From Anaerolineaceae bacterium (GTDB lineage: Bacteria; Chloroflexota; Anaerolineae; Aggregatilineales; Phototrophicaceae), in contig JAPOVC010000014.1 of NCBI GenBank assembly GCA_026708325.1, positions 528,060 to 592,059 of the forward strand: DNA of 64,000 nucleotides. The letters are read 5' to 3'. The notes beneath the pieces were generated by a model. It worked only from the letters and a program-made list of their open reading frames with translations, was not told the DNA's origin and did no database searches. The translations under genes were made by a program, and so were the position numbers. Below are positions 7,904-16,979 of the stretch, in pieces; position 1 is the first letter of the stretch, and every line of letters begins with the position of its first letter.

Positions 7904-9171
7904 TCACACGCCTGCGCCACGTCCTGGAAGGCGCAGCAATCCCGGTGGCGGCCGTTTTGCTGGGCCTGGTCGTCAGCAGCGCCTTTGTCGTCATCGCTGG
8001 CAAGCAGCCCCTGCCCACCTACGCTTTCATGTTCTGTGAAGGCTTTGGCGCCCGCGGCTGCGAAAACTTCGGTCATCTCCTCTTCGTCCCGGTCGAGGAA
8101 GAGGACGGCTCCGTCCACACGCACTTTGCTCCCACCCTCGGAACGCGCGGCCACAAGCTGGCCATCGTACTGGAGCGCGCCACGCCCCTCATCCTGACCG
8201 CGCTTTCCGCCACGGTCGCCTTTCGCGCCGGCATGTTCAGCATTGGCCAGGACGGCCAACTCGTGTTGGGCGCGGTGGCCGCGGTCTTCCTTGGTTACTG
8301 GCTGCCGGACCAGATTTACCTGCTCACCGGGACCGGCCCGGACAGCGCCCCGCCCCTGCAACTGGCCCTGATGCGCCTGACCATACCGCCGGTCGCGATG
8401 GCGGCCGCCATGCTGGTCGGCGCTTTCTATTCCTGGATCGCCGGCATTCTCAAGGTCCGCCTGAACGTCAACGAGCTCATCAGCACCATCATTCTTAATG
8501 CCATCGCCGTCCAGTTCGTCACCTTTATGGTGAACTTCCCCTTGCGCGCCGACTTCAACAACATCGCGCGCACGCGCACCATTGACGACACGGCCTGGCT
8601 GACGCCCTTCACCCGCGCGTTACTGAACGAAGTGGACTGGTTTCGTGGCTCGCGCCTGGGAATCGGGCTGCTGCTTGTGCTGGTCGCCGCCGCAATCATT
8701 TGGTTTTTCCTGCATCGAACGACGGCCGGATACGAACAGCGCATGACGGAAGGTTCGCGCCTCTTTGCGCGCTATGGCGGCATCCCCTCCGCTCGTGCCA
8801 CGCTGCGCGCCATGCTGATTAGCGGCGCACTCAGCGGCCTGGCCGGCGCCTTGATGATTCTGGGCGTGGAACGCCGCATAGTGGACGGTTTCGCGCTGGG
8901 CGGTACGGGCTTTGACGGCGTGCTGGTTGCCATTCTGGCGCGCGAGTCGGTGGTCGGCATTCTGCTGGTGGCCAGTTTCTTTGCGGGGCTGGAACAGGGC
9001 GCGATCAATCTGCAGTTTGAGAATCTCCCGCGCCAGTTGGGCGGCATGATCATCGCCTTCATGATCCTCTTCGCTTCCATGGAAGACTTCTTCCGCGACA
9101 ACATCACAAGGCTGCGCGTTCGCCTGTTTCCCGAGTCCGTCGCTCCCTCGCAATCCGCGAGCGAGGCCTGA
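7900..9171 (+). CDS. Nucleoside ABC transporter permease (YufP/NupP-like)
   Basis: A 423-residue inner-membrane permease of the BPD_transp_2 family. The motifs AFRAGMFSIGQDGQLVLGA and LNVNELISTIILNAIAVQF are typical of the first permease of BMP-type nucleoside importers. After the first helix (residues about 12-28) there is a periplasmic loop that includes FCEGFGARGCENFG and an acidic stretch. The remaining helices are followed by a cytoplasmic Ser-rich tail. It is translationally coupled to the ATPase (ATGA) and lies 3 bases from the second permease. Confidence 0.9.
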   Translation: MITRLRHVLEGAAIPVAAVLLGLVVSSAFVVIAGKQPLPTYAFMFCEGFGARGCENFGHLLFVPVEEEDGSVHTHFAPTLGTRGHKLAIVLERATPLILTALSATVAFRAGMFSIGQDGQLVLGAVAAVFLGYWLPDQIYLLTGTGPDSAPPLQLALMRLTIPPVAMAAAMLVGAFYSWIAGILKVRLNVNELISTIILNAIAVQFVTFMVNFPLRADFNNIARTRTIDDTAWLTPFTRALLNEVDWFRGSRLGIGLLLVLVAAAIIWFFLHRTTAGYEQRMTEGSRLFARYGGIPSARATLRAMLISGALSGLAGALMILGVERRIVDGFALGGTGFDGVLVAILARESVVGILLVASFFAGLEQGAINLQFENLPRQLGGMIIAFMILFASMEDFFRDNITRLRVRLFPESVAPSQSASEA

Positions 9172-9174
9172 GTC

Positions 9175-10251
9175 ATGCTTGACCTGCTCAACACCCGACA
9201 ACGCGAAATCCGCGTTGTCATGCGGGTCTGTGCCGTCCTTGTGGCCATCATTTTCCTCTTTGGCCTGCCGGACTCCCTGGTGCAGAGCAGCATTCGACTT
9301 GCCACGCCCTTCGTCCTGGGTTCCCTGGGGGCCCTCCTGGCCAGCAGGGCCGGCGTCCTGAATCTGGCGATTGAGGGCAAGATGCTGCTGGGCGCTTTTG
9401 TCGGCGTCGCCGTCCTTTTCCAAAGCGGCCACGATCCTCTGGTGGGTGTAATCGCTGCGACGGTGTCGGGTGGGATCCTCGGCCTGGTTTTTGCCATTCT
9501 CTATCTGCGCATTCGCATCAATCTGATCATCCTGGCCCTGGCCGTAAACCTCCTGGTCGCCAACGGCACCGTGTTCTTCATGCGCGCCACCTTTGGCGTG
9601 TATGGCACCCTGGCGGACCCCAGCATTCGTTCCCTGCCAACCCTGCAAATCCCTCTGATTGAAGACTTGCCGGTACTGGGCCCTCTGTTGAGCGGCTATA
9701 ACGCCATTGTTTATGTCGGCTGGGTTATGGTAGTCGTCGTCTGGGTGATGCTTTTCCGCACGCGTTTCGGCCGACACATCCGCGCGGTGGGCGAAAATCA
9801 GGAAGCCGCCGAATCCGTGGGCATCAATGTGACCCGCGTACAAATCTTTGCGCTGACCCTCAGCGGCATGCTGGCCGGACTGGCGGGCGCTTTCCTGTCC
9901 CTTGGCGTTCTGAGCCAGTTCCTTGAGAACATGACGGCCGCCCGGGGCTGGATCGCTCTGACGGTTTCCCTTTTCGCCTTGCAGCGCCCGGTGGCGGCCT
10001 TCTTCACCTCCCTGTTCTTTGGTTTTGCCGAGGCGCTTTCCTTCTTCATTCAGGCCCAGCCACACCTGAACATTCCCGCGGACCTGGTGCTGGCCCTGCC
10101 CCAGCTGGCCACCATCGCCGCCCTCGTGATGGTCGCCCTGCGCATTCGCGCCTCCGAATTGATCAAACGCCGGGATTTCGCGGCCCGCTTCGGACAGGAA
10201 ATCAGTGACCTGAAAGACATGGTGCGCCCTGGCAAGGCGGAGGCGACATGA
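9175..10251 (+). CDS. Nucleoside ABC transporter permease (YufQ/NupQ-like)
   Basis: A 358-residue hydrophobic protein with about nine membrane segments. It contains the family marks GSLGALLASRAGVLNLAIEG and, late, a cytoplasmic coupling segment FGRHIRAVGENQEAAESVGI. It would pair with the preceding permease to form the membrane channel. The gene starts 3 bases after the previous stop and overlaps the next gene by 4 bases, so the whole set is one transcript. Confidence 0.9.
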   Translation: MLDLLNTRQREIRVVMRVCAVLVAIIFLFGLPDSLVQSSIRLATPFVLGSLGALLASRAGVLNLAIEGKMLLGAFVGVAVLFQSGHDPLVGVIAATVSGGILGLVFAILYLRIRINLIILALAVNLLVANGTVFFMRATFGVYGTLADPSIRSLPTLQIPLIEDLPVLGPLLSGYNAIVYVGWVMVVVVWVMLFRTRFGRHIRAVGENQEAAESVGINVTRVQIFALTLSGMLAGLAGAFLSLGVLSQFLENMTAARGWIALTVSLFALQRPVAAFFTSLFFGFAEALSFFIQAQPHLNIPADLVLALPQLATIAALVMVALRIRASELIKRRDFAARFGQEISDLKDMVRPGKAEAT

Positions 10252-10826
10252 GCGTACCGCCCTGGCAACAGGACCCCTGGACCCGCGTACGCACCATCCA
10301 CGACTTTCCCGCTGACGAAGTCATTTCCGCGTTACAGAAAGAGATTCGACGAGGCAACCTGGAGAACGCCGCCCTGCTCGCATGGGAAATGCTTAACACC
10401 AGTGAGGAACTTGAGGAAGTCCTGTGGAGTCGCCTGCAGGTCATTTCGGTCGAGGACGTCGGCTTTGGTGACGCGCAAGCCCCCATCCTCGTGGAGACGC
10501 TTTACCAGATGCACCTGCGCCTGCCGCGGCCCCGGGGAGACCGCTATCTCTTCGCCATTCACGCCCTGCGCTTCCTCTGCCAGAGCAAAAAGGATCGCTC
10601 CAGTGATGAGTTGCTCAACTGGTTGAGCCGGGCGGTGGAAGGCGGCATGCGGCCGGAAATCCCCGACTACGCCCTGGACATCCACACAAGACGCGGCCAG
10701 CAATTGGGTCGCGGCCTGGAGCACTTTTTGCAGGAGGGCGCGAAGGTGGCGCCGCGTCTGACTGAAGAAGTCAGTCCATGGCGCCGGCGGCTGTTGGACC
10801 TGATTGAAGGAGACGACGCGCATTGA
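10248..10826 (+). CDS. Free-standing RarA/MgsA C-terminal-like domain protein
   Basis: A 192-residue helical cytoplasmic protein. Residues about 22-75 (FPADEVISALQKEIRRGNLE, then LQVISVEDVGFGD) resemble the C-terminal helical domain of RarA/MgsA AAA+ ATPases, which reads like LIKSIRGSDxDAALYWLA and ASEDIGLADP. The C-terminal part has IPDYALDIHT, QLGRGLEHFLQEGAK. There is no P-loop or AAA+ core. It is wedged between a nucleoside permease and a nucleoside hydrolase with 4-base overlaps on both sides, so its job should concern nucleoside use rather than replication. The domain match is from memory of the family. Confidence 0.55.
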   Translation: MSVPPWQQDPWTRVRTIHDFPADEVISALQKEIRRGNLENAALLAWEMLNTSEELEEVLWSRLQVISVEDVGFGDAQAPILVETLYQMHLRLPRPRGDRYLFAIHALRFLCQSKKDRSSDELLNWLSRAVEGGMRPEIPDYALDIHTRRGQQLGRGLEHFLQEGAKVAPRLTEEVSPWRRRLLDLIEGDDAH

Positions 10827-11758
10827 AACTGATCATTGACACGGACGCCGGCGTAGACGACGCCCATGCCCTGATGATGGCGCTGGCCTGTCCTGACGCC
10901 CAGGTCGAATGTATCACCACCGTCGTCGGCAATATCGACCTGGAAAACGTCGTGCGCAACGTAGGCACGGTGCTGGATGTGATGGACGTCGATGTGCCCT
11001 TTTATCGGGGCGCGCATTTACCACTGGTGGCGCCCTGGCGATTCGAAACGGAATTCGTGCACGGCGCGGATGGCCTGGGTGACCTCAAACAGCGGCCACC
11101 GGCCCGGCACTTCCCTGCGGAAGGCCATGCCGTTACCCAAATCATCGAACGAAGCGCTGCCGCTCCCGGGGAAATCACACTCGTTGCGATCGGCCCGCTG
11201 ACCAACGTCGCGCTGGCAATGCGCCTGGACCCCGACTTGCCAAAGCGATTGAAGCGACTGGTTGTCATGGGCGGTTCCCTGCACGCCGTCGGCAACACGG
11301 ATATCTTCCCGGCGGAGTTCAATATCTACTGCGACCCGGAAGCAGCCCACATGGTGTTTGAAGCCTTCACAGACATTCTGCTGGTCACCTGGGACGCCAC
11401 CCTGGCCAATCCCCTGCCGACCCCTGTTTTCGAGGAACTCACCAGCCAGCCCGGACCACGCGCGGCCCTGTATCGCGACAGCTGCGAAGGGATGTTGCAG
11501 CGTTTGAGCGAAGCCGGCTATGAGGCTGAGGTGCTGATTCCGGACACCCTGACCATGGCGGTTACGCTCCGCCCCTCGCTCATTGTGGCCAGTGAACGCC
11601 ACCATGTCGCGGTCGAACTTCGGGGCTCGCTGTCTCGTGGCCAGACGATTACCGACCATCGCAACTGGGTGAGGCAAAGGCCCAACGTGGAATGCGTCAC
11701 GGAAGCGGAAATCGGAGGCGTGGCCGACCTCTTTCGACAGTTCGTGGCGCCCGTTTAG
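10823..11758 (+). CDS. Inosine/uridine-preferring nucleoside hydrolase
   Basis: A 311-residue cytoplasmic enzyme that hydrolyses the N-glycosidic bond of ribonucleosides to base and ribose. The N-terminal calcium-site motif is DTDAGVDDAHALMMAL. Other family motifs are GADGLGD, ITLVAIGPLTNVALAM, MGGSLHAVGNTDIFPAEFN and NIYCDPEAA. The start is TTG 10823, overlapping the upstream stop, behind a clear AAGGAG at 10806. It is the last gene of the nucleoside import operon and supplies the first intracellular step. Confidence 0.92.
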   Translation: MKLIIDTDAGVDDAHALMMALACPDAQVECITTVVGNIDLENVVRNVGTVLDVMDVDVPFYRGAHLPLVAPWRFETEFVHGADGLGDLKQRPPARHFPAEGHAVTQIIERSAAAPGEITLVAIGPLTNVALAMRLDPDLPKRLKRLVVMGGSLHAVGNTDIFPAEFNIYCDPEAAHMVFEAFTDILLVTWDATLANPLPTPVFEELTSQPGPRAALYRDSCEGMLQRLSEAGYEAEVLIPDTLTMAVTLRPSLIVASERHHVAVELRGSLSRGQTITDHRNWVRQRPNVECVTEAEIGGVADLFRQFVAPV

Positions 11759-11774
11759 CCCGCCCTGGCCAGAC

Positions 11775-12791
11775 TCAGGTAGCATCAATCTCTGACAAGA
11801 GTTTCGCCCCGGGACCTGGCCGGCAGGCGATCGTGCGCCAATCCTGACTGCCTTCCAGCGATTGCACGGCATCCAGAACGTCCCCGGACTGGTCCTCCAG
11901 ACACAGAAGGTGCACGGTCGGTCCGGCATCGAGGGTGAAGTAGACCTCCATGCCGGCCTGGCGCCAACGCTGGACGGCATTGATCAGGCGCAGGGTATCC
12001 GCCGCCATGTAAAAAATGCCTGACTGCCATGCACCCCTCTGTTCGTGAGCGGAAGTTTGCATGATGGCATGCATCTCTAGCGCCTCGGTCTCAACCTCTC
12101 TGCCGAAACGATGGAAATCGCGTTTGAGCAGCGCCTGGCGGACTTCGGCGAGGCGCGATGCCATTGACCGGGTTCTGGAAGGCCAGAAGGGGCTGTTGGC
12201 CGCCAGGCGATGACCGTCGCTGGACCGGACAGATTTCTCCCGCTCTGTGACCAGTACCGCCAGGTCGACCAGATTCCAGTGTCGCGCATCAGCCAGTTGC
12301 GTGGCGAAGGAACTGTGGTCGTCCTGTCCGGCATGCCATTCGACGAAACCGGCGTGGATGGACCTGCAGGATGAGCCGGAACCCTTTCGCGCCAGGACCG
12401 ACAGATCGCGGCGCGACAATCGCAGGCCAAGTGCAGCGCTGGCCGCACAGGTCAGGGCAGCGAATCCCGATGCTGAAGAAGCGAAGCCGGTGCCGGCCGG
12501 GAAATTGTTGCTGGTGTGGACGCGGGCCGGCGTTGCACTCCCGGCCAGTGAACGGATGCGCTCCAGGTGGGCGATGACACGGGACGCGAAGGCCCCGGGC
12601 GCCGGCTCTCCCGACATCCACACCTCGTCCTTTTCCAGACCGGGATCGATTTCAACGCAGGTCGTCGTGTGCGCGGCGTCCAGTGTCATGGAGATGGAAC
12701 TGTTGGTCGGGAGATTGAGCGCTGCGTCGCGCTTGCCCCAGTATTTCACGAAGGCCAGATTGGCGCAGGCCCGGGCGCTTGCACGCGACAT
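11775..12791 (-). CDS. mvaD: Diphosphomevalonate decarboxylase
   Basis: A 338-residue GHMP-superfamily enzyme that converts mevalonate diphosphate to isopentenyl diphosphate. It starts at ATG 12791 (MSRASARACANLAFVKYWGK), matching the family start. An in-frame extension upstream to 12887 lacks family similarity. Family motifs are ALNLPTNSSISMTL, NNFPAGTGFASSASGFAAL (the ATP loop) and FTLDAGPTVHLLC. It is divergent from mevalonate kinase. The 3' end lies 16 bases from the convergent nucleoside hydrolase. Confidence 0.92.
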   Translation of the reverse strand: MSRASARACANLAFVKYWGKRDAALNLPTNSSISMTLDAAHTTTCVEIDPGLEKDEVWMSGEPAPGAFASRVIAHLERIRSLAGSATPARVHTSNNFPAGTGFASSASGFAALTCAASAALGLRLSRRDLSVLARKGSGSSCRSIHAGFVEWHAGQDDHSSFATQLADARHWNLVDLAVLVTEREKSVRSSDGHRLAANSPFWPSRTRSMASRLAEVRQALLKRDFHRFGREVETEALEMHAIMQTSAHEQRGAWQSGIFYMAADTLRLINAVQRWRQAGMEVYFTLDAGPTVHLLCLEDQSGDVLDAVQSLEGSQDWRTIACRPGPGAKLLSEIDAT

Positions 12792-12865
12792 GTTGAAACA
12801 CCTGTCATGCACTGTGAGCACAGCGTAGGATACCATAGGGCAGGATGGAGTACGGAAAGGGATTG

Positions 12866-13834
12866 ATGCAGGTTTCGGCCAGCGCACCTGGCAAACTGGT
12901 CCTGTTCGGCGATCACGCCGTGGTACATGGCTACCCGGGCATCGTGACCGCGGTGGACCGTCGTTACCAGGTCAGGGCAAAGCACATCGACGCTGCAGCG
13001 CTGCAGGTCAGGACCTCTGCAGGCCGGCTTCACGAAGTGCCTTTCGCTGCGCTGGACGAAAGTCAACCTCCGGACATCGCCTACGTTGTGGCGGCCGTCA
13101 AGCAACTCAACGCCAGGAAACCGCTGAAGCGTGGATTGCAGCTGGTCACCGGCGGGCCGGCCAGAAGCCTCGGACTGGGGAGTTCCTCAGCGATTACAGT
13201 CGCGACCCTGGCCGTGGCTTCGCGCCTACACGATGTTGATCTCTCGCCGGATGAACTCTACAGCATGGCGCGCGCTGCGGTTCTGGACGTACAGGGCATG
13301 GGATCCGGTCTGGATGTGGCAGCGGCCGTCTATGGCGGGACCTGCTTCCTGGAACGCGCCGGCGAGATTCCCGAGGCCCTTTCCGTGGAGCGCCTGCCCC
13401 TCATCATCGGCTACAGCGGCAGCAAGGTGGGCACAGTAAATCTTGTGAAACAAGTGGCCGGCCTGCGGTCCCGGCACCCTGACCTGATCGAAGCGATTCT
13501 TGGCGCCATGGGAAGAATCAGCATTCGCGCGCGATCCTGTTTGGAGGAAGGGCGCTGGCGAGATCTGGGCGCATTGACCGACATCAACCAGGGACTGCTG
13601 GAGGCGCTGGGAGTCGGCACGGGCCAACTGGCCCGTCTCGTGTACGCTGCTCGATCGGCGCGTGCCTGGGGAGCCAAGCTCTCGGGCGCAGGTGGCGGTG
13701 ATTGCATTTTCGCATGGGCAGATGATTCAGTTCGCGCTGACGTGGTGGCCGGGCTGGAGGCTGTGGGAGGCGAAGTCGCCGACATAGCCTGCAATGTTCC
13801 CGGCGTAAGGGTGAATGATGAGACCTGGCGATAA
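12866..13834 (+). CDS. mvk: Mevalonate kinase
   Basis: A 322-residue GHMP kinase that phosphorylates mevalonate. It has VSASAPGKLVLFGDHAVVHG at the N-terminus, the ATP loop RSLGLGSSSAITVA near residue 100, MGSGLDVAAAVYGG and the C-terminal KLSGAGGGDCIFA. ATG 12866 follows GGAAAGGG. ATG 12845 would add seven residues. Divergent from mvaD with 74 bases between the two starts. Phosphomevalonate kinase, expected as a third GHMP gene, is not in the window. Confidence 0.9.
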   Translation: MQVSASAPGKLVLFGDHAVVHGYPGIVTAVDRRYQVRAKHIDAAALQVRTSAGRLHEVPFAALDESQPPDIAYVVAAVKQLNARKPLKRGLQLVTGGPARSLGLGSSSAITVATLAVASRLHDVDLSPDELYSMARAAVLDVQGMGSGLDVAAAVYGGTCFLERAGEIPEALSVERLPLIIGYSGSKVGTVNLVKQVAGLRSRHPDLIEAILGAMGRISIRARSCLEEGRWRDLGALTDINQGLLEALGVGTGQLARLVYAARSARAWGAKLSGAGGGDCIFAWADDSVRADVVAGLEAVGGEVADIACNVPGVRVNDETWR

Positions 13835-13879
13835 TTTCGCTATATTTCCTGCCATGTCCCGCTTTGCAGGAGAAAAAGG

Positions 13880-16800
13880 GTGAACGAGGACCTTCGGATT
13901 CGCGCGGTCGCATTCAGCATCACATCGCGATTTGAAGGCGGAAGCTATCAGACCTGCCAGACTGACGATGCCGGGATTCTCAGTTACGGTCGTTTTCAGT
14001 TTACGCTGGCTTCCGGGGTATTGGCGCGCGTTGTAGATCAGTATCTCGACAATTCACCCAGCCAGATCGCAGCGTCGCTAAAGGCCTACCGCTCTCGTAT
14101 TGCCAGTCGCGATGCGCGACTGCGACATGAGTCACGCCTGCATGACTTGCTGGTCGCAGCCGGGCGTGAGCCGGAAATGCGCCAGATCCAGGACGACGAG
14201 GCGCGCAAAAACTTCTGGGACCCCACGCTGCGCGTGGCTATTCAGCCCCGCAATCTCAAGACTCCACTGGCCCATGCCTTGCTCTTCGACATCAGCATCA
14301 ATTTCGGCATGGGCGACGGCTTTTTGCGTATGGCGGAACGAGAATTTGATGTTCCGGAACGTTCCCGCATCGACCAAAACGGTTTGGGCGAATCAAGATT
14401 GATCACCCGCGTCGCCGAGCTGCGCAAGTTGTCCCATGACCGCCAGGCTGCCCGCGACAACCTGCCCGGTCTGAGGCAAAGAGGGGACTTTTGGCTCAAC
14501 CTCGTTCACGCCGGTGACTGGCAGCTTCACGGAGACGACAAGGGTGAAATCCAGGTCAGGAGCAAGTCCCTGCAGGTGAGGGCGCCCGACCTCAGCGCCG
14601 GGGATTCGGCGCCAGGGCTTGACCCGGACAAATTCTATGTGGCTCCAAGCGAGTATCGCGTGCGCATCCGTGAACAGCCCGAAACCGGCATCACGCTCAC
14701 CATGACTGGCCTTGGTGACGTCCTTGAATCGCTGGAGCCTCACGACGCCACTCGAGACAAGGTGGACAACGACCATGCATGGCTCCACATTCGCAGTCTG
14801 GATGGCGTGGAGGGTTACGTGTCCTGTATGTTTCTGAACGTCCATCAGGACCCGGATCCGCGGCAATTTCTGCCGCCTGCCCCACCCCAAAACACCGGAC
14901 CCAACATCATGACTCCCCACGCTGCCCCGGTCCCCGCCCCCCTGCTGGTCACGCCCGTGGAGGACCGAATTCGAGTCCGGGCACAGCCTGAGGATGGCGA
15001 AATGCTCGACAGCATTTCCCGGGGCGACGTGGCTGAAGTGCTGGAATCCCGTGACTCTGCCCTTGGGAAACTCGGCGTACAGGATGCATGGCTGCGAGTG
15101 CGCACAACCGGCGGCACCGAAGGGTATTCGGCTGCCTGGTATCTGGCGTTGCATGAAGCGGACGAATCCCCGTCAACCAGTTCCCCAGGAGGCAATTCAA
15201 CGTCCGGCCCGAAGCTGGCACGAGCCTCCGCGTCCGACAATTTACCGGCAGCAAGTCATGTTCGTGGGGCCATCCCGGAAGTTCAGTTGTTCGTCAGTCC
15301 GACCATTCACCAGGTACAAGTCTGGTCCCGGCCCCTTGAGGGCGAGCAGATCGCAGTGCTGGAACAAAACGAGGTGGCTGCCGCGCTTGAAGACCCCGAT
15401 GCCGCACTCGCGAAAGTCGGACGCGGCGGAGAGTGGCTCTACGTGAGGACACCCAGGGGCGTGGACGGGTACTGCGATGCCGGATTTCTCGGGGTCTTTG
15501 ACGGGTCCAGCCCGGCCCCGGCGTTGGCCAGAAGCCAGGGCAGTGAATTCCCCTTCGACGCGCCCGTTTACGTGACGCCCACGGAAGACCGGATTCGCGT
15601 TCGAGTGCAGCCGGTCGACGGCGAACCCATTGGTACCCTGTCGAAAGGAGACGTGGTCGAGGTCATCGATTCTCCTCCCCAGGCACTTGAGAAAATCGGC
15701 GTTCAGGATGAGTGGTTGCACATCCGTACACCCTCGGGCACGGAAGGCTTTACAGCCGCCTGGTTCTATGCCCTGGCCGAATCGCCGGAGCCTCCCCGCC
15801 TGTACGTCACTCCGGAGAGCGAGCGCATCCGCATTCGTTCCGCGCCGGTGGATGGCGACCCCCTGGCCATCGTTCGCCCCGGAGACGTGCTGATGGTGCT
15901 TGACCCCTATGAGGAAGCCTTGTCGCGTATAGGACGGGAGGGTGAGTGGCTCTACGTTCAGTCGCGCGACGATGTAGAGGGCTACACCCAGGCGGAGCAC
16001 TACATCGTGGTGGACAAACCGCAACCCATCGTTGGCGACAACATCACCGGCGTAAACCTGGACCGCTATCATCGTCTCGGCACACCCAACCCTGGCCGCC
16101 TCGGAAACATGGGCTGGGTACGATTCAATTACAACGTGTCATTGAACCCCGTGCTTCCCTATGGCAATCCGGAACGTTATGGAAACCGGGACATCGTCAA
16201 GACCTATGAGCGCTTTGGTCCGGTGATCAATGCCTATATTGACGCCGGCTACAAGGCCATTGTCGTCCTGGCTCACCAGACCTACGGCGAAGGGACCAGC
16301 GACGTCTGGCATCGAATGGACACGCGACGCTGGAATTTGTTGAGCGATCGCCTGGCCGAAATGGCCGCGAAAATCGCCACCCAGTACAAGGGACGCGGCA
16401 TCGTCTGGCAAATCTGGAACGAAATGGACGCGCATACGGGCCACCGGGCCTCCGTACCCTTGCCCCCGGCCGATTACGGTCGGATGCTGTCAAAGTGCAT
16501 TACGGCAATCCGCGAGGCGGACCCGGAAGCCATGGTCATCACCGGCGGCCACTGCAGCGGCCCGCATTCCGGCCCCGACTACGCCCGTCAGACCCTGGAA
16601 GCCATGCCAAGAGACCTGCGACCGGACGGCATCGCCTTTCACCCTTATGGCCGCGGCCCGGCCTTCGCCGCCGGGAAGTATCGACATTTCGGGCTCATTG
16701 ACGAGTCTCTCGACGCCTGGGCCCGCGTCATGCCCGGCAAACCGGTCTGGATCACCGAGTTTGGCGTTCTGAATGCCGACGAGGAACCGGTGGAAGACAT

Positions 16801-16969
16801 CAGCAAGTACGCCAGCGATTTCGTCACCTACCTGAAACAGCGCTACGAGGGTCGCGTGGTCACGGCAATCTGGTACGCCTGGGGCCACGGCATGGACAAC
16901 GGCTTCGGCCTTGTCGACCGCGATGATTTGGCCCGCGACGGATTCACCGACGTCTTCATCAACCTTTAG
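13880..16969 (+). CDS. Modular glycosidase: GH46-like domain, five SH3 repeats, GH-A domain
   Basis: A 1029-residue protein. Residues 1-240 resemble a chitosanase (GH46-like) or lysozyme-like fold (SRFEGGSYQTCQTDDAGILSY, then YGRFQFTLASGV, later LFDISINFGMGDGFL). Five SH3-type repeats follow at about 251-322, 354-426, 468-540, 562-633 and 640-712, each with a YVTPxxxRIRVRxxPxxG start and WLxVRTxxGxEGY end. Residues 720-1029 form a clan GH-A glycosidase with the acid/base Glu848 in QIWNEMD and nucleophile Glu960 in WITEFGV. The start is GTG behind AGGAG. No signal peptide is visible, which is odd for wall or polysaccharide hydrolysis. Peptidoglycan or glucosamine polymers are likely targets. 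Confidence 0.75.
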   Translation: MNEDLRIRAVAFSITSRFEGGSYQTCQTDDAGILSYGRFQFTLASGVLARVVDQYLDNSPSQIAASLKAYRSRIASRDARLRHESRLHDLLVAAGREPEMRQIQDDEARKNFWDPTLRVAIQPRNLKTPLAHALLFDISINFGMGDGFLRMAEREFDVPERSRIDQNGLGESRLITRVAELRKLSHDRQAARDNLPGLRQRGDFWLNLVHAGDWQLHGDDKGEIQVRSKSLQVRAPDLSAGDSAPGLDPDKFYVAPSEYRVRIREQPETGITLTMTGLGDVLESLEPHDATRDKVDNDHAWLHIRSLDGVEGYVSCMFLNVHQDPDPRQFLPPAPPQNTGPNIMTPHAAPVPAPLLVTPVEDRIRVRAQPEDGEMLDSISRGDVAEVLESRDSALGKLGVQDAWLRVRTTGGTEGYSAAWYLALHEADESPSTSSPGGNSTSGPKLARASASDNLPAASHVRGAIPEVQLFVSPTIHQVQVWSRPLEGEQIAVLEQNEVAAALEDPDAALAKVGRGGEWLYVRTPRGVDGYCDAGFLGVFDGSSPAPALARSQGSEFPFDAPVYVTPTEDRIRVRVQPVDGEPIGTLSKGDVVEVIDSPPQALEKIGVQDEWLHIRTPSGTEGFTAAWFYALAESPEPPRLYVTPESERIRIRSAPVDGDPLAIVRPGDVLMVLDPYEEALSRIGREGEWLYVQSRDDVEGYTQAEHYIVVDKPQPIVGDNITGVNLDRYHRLGTPNPGRLGNMGWVRFNYNVSLNPVLPYGNPERYGNRDIVKTYERFGPVINAYIDAGYKAIVVLAHQTYGEGTSDVWHRMDTRRWNLLSDRLAEMAAKIATQYKGRGIVWQIWNEMDAHTGHRASVPLPPADYGRMLSKCITAIREADPEAMVITGGHCSGPHSGPDYARQTLEAMPRDLRPDGIAFHPYGRGPAFAAGKYRHFGLIDESLDAWARVMPGKPVWITEFGVLNADEEPVEDISKYASDFVTYLKQRYEGRVVTAIWYAWGHGMDNGFGLVDRDDLARDGFTDVFINL

Positions 16970-16979
16970 CAGGAACGCG

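Noticed and set aside
8620..10065. A 481-codon open frame on the minus strand
   Set aside because: Antisense to two clear permease genes. The product is Gln/His/Asp-rich without any domain.
14635..16015. DNA tandem repeat
   Set aside because: The five repeats are protein SH3 repeats. At DNA level they have diverged and do not form a simple tandem array.
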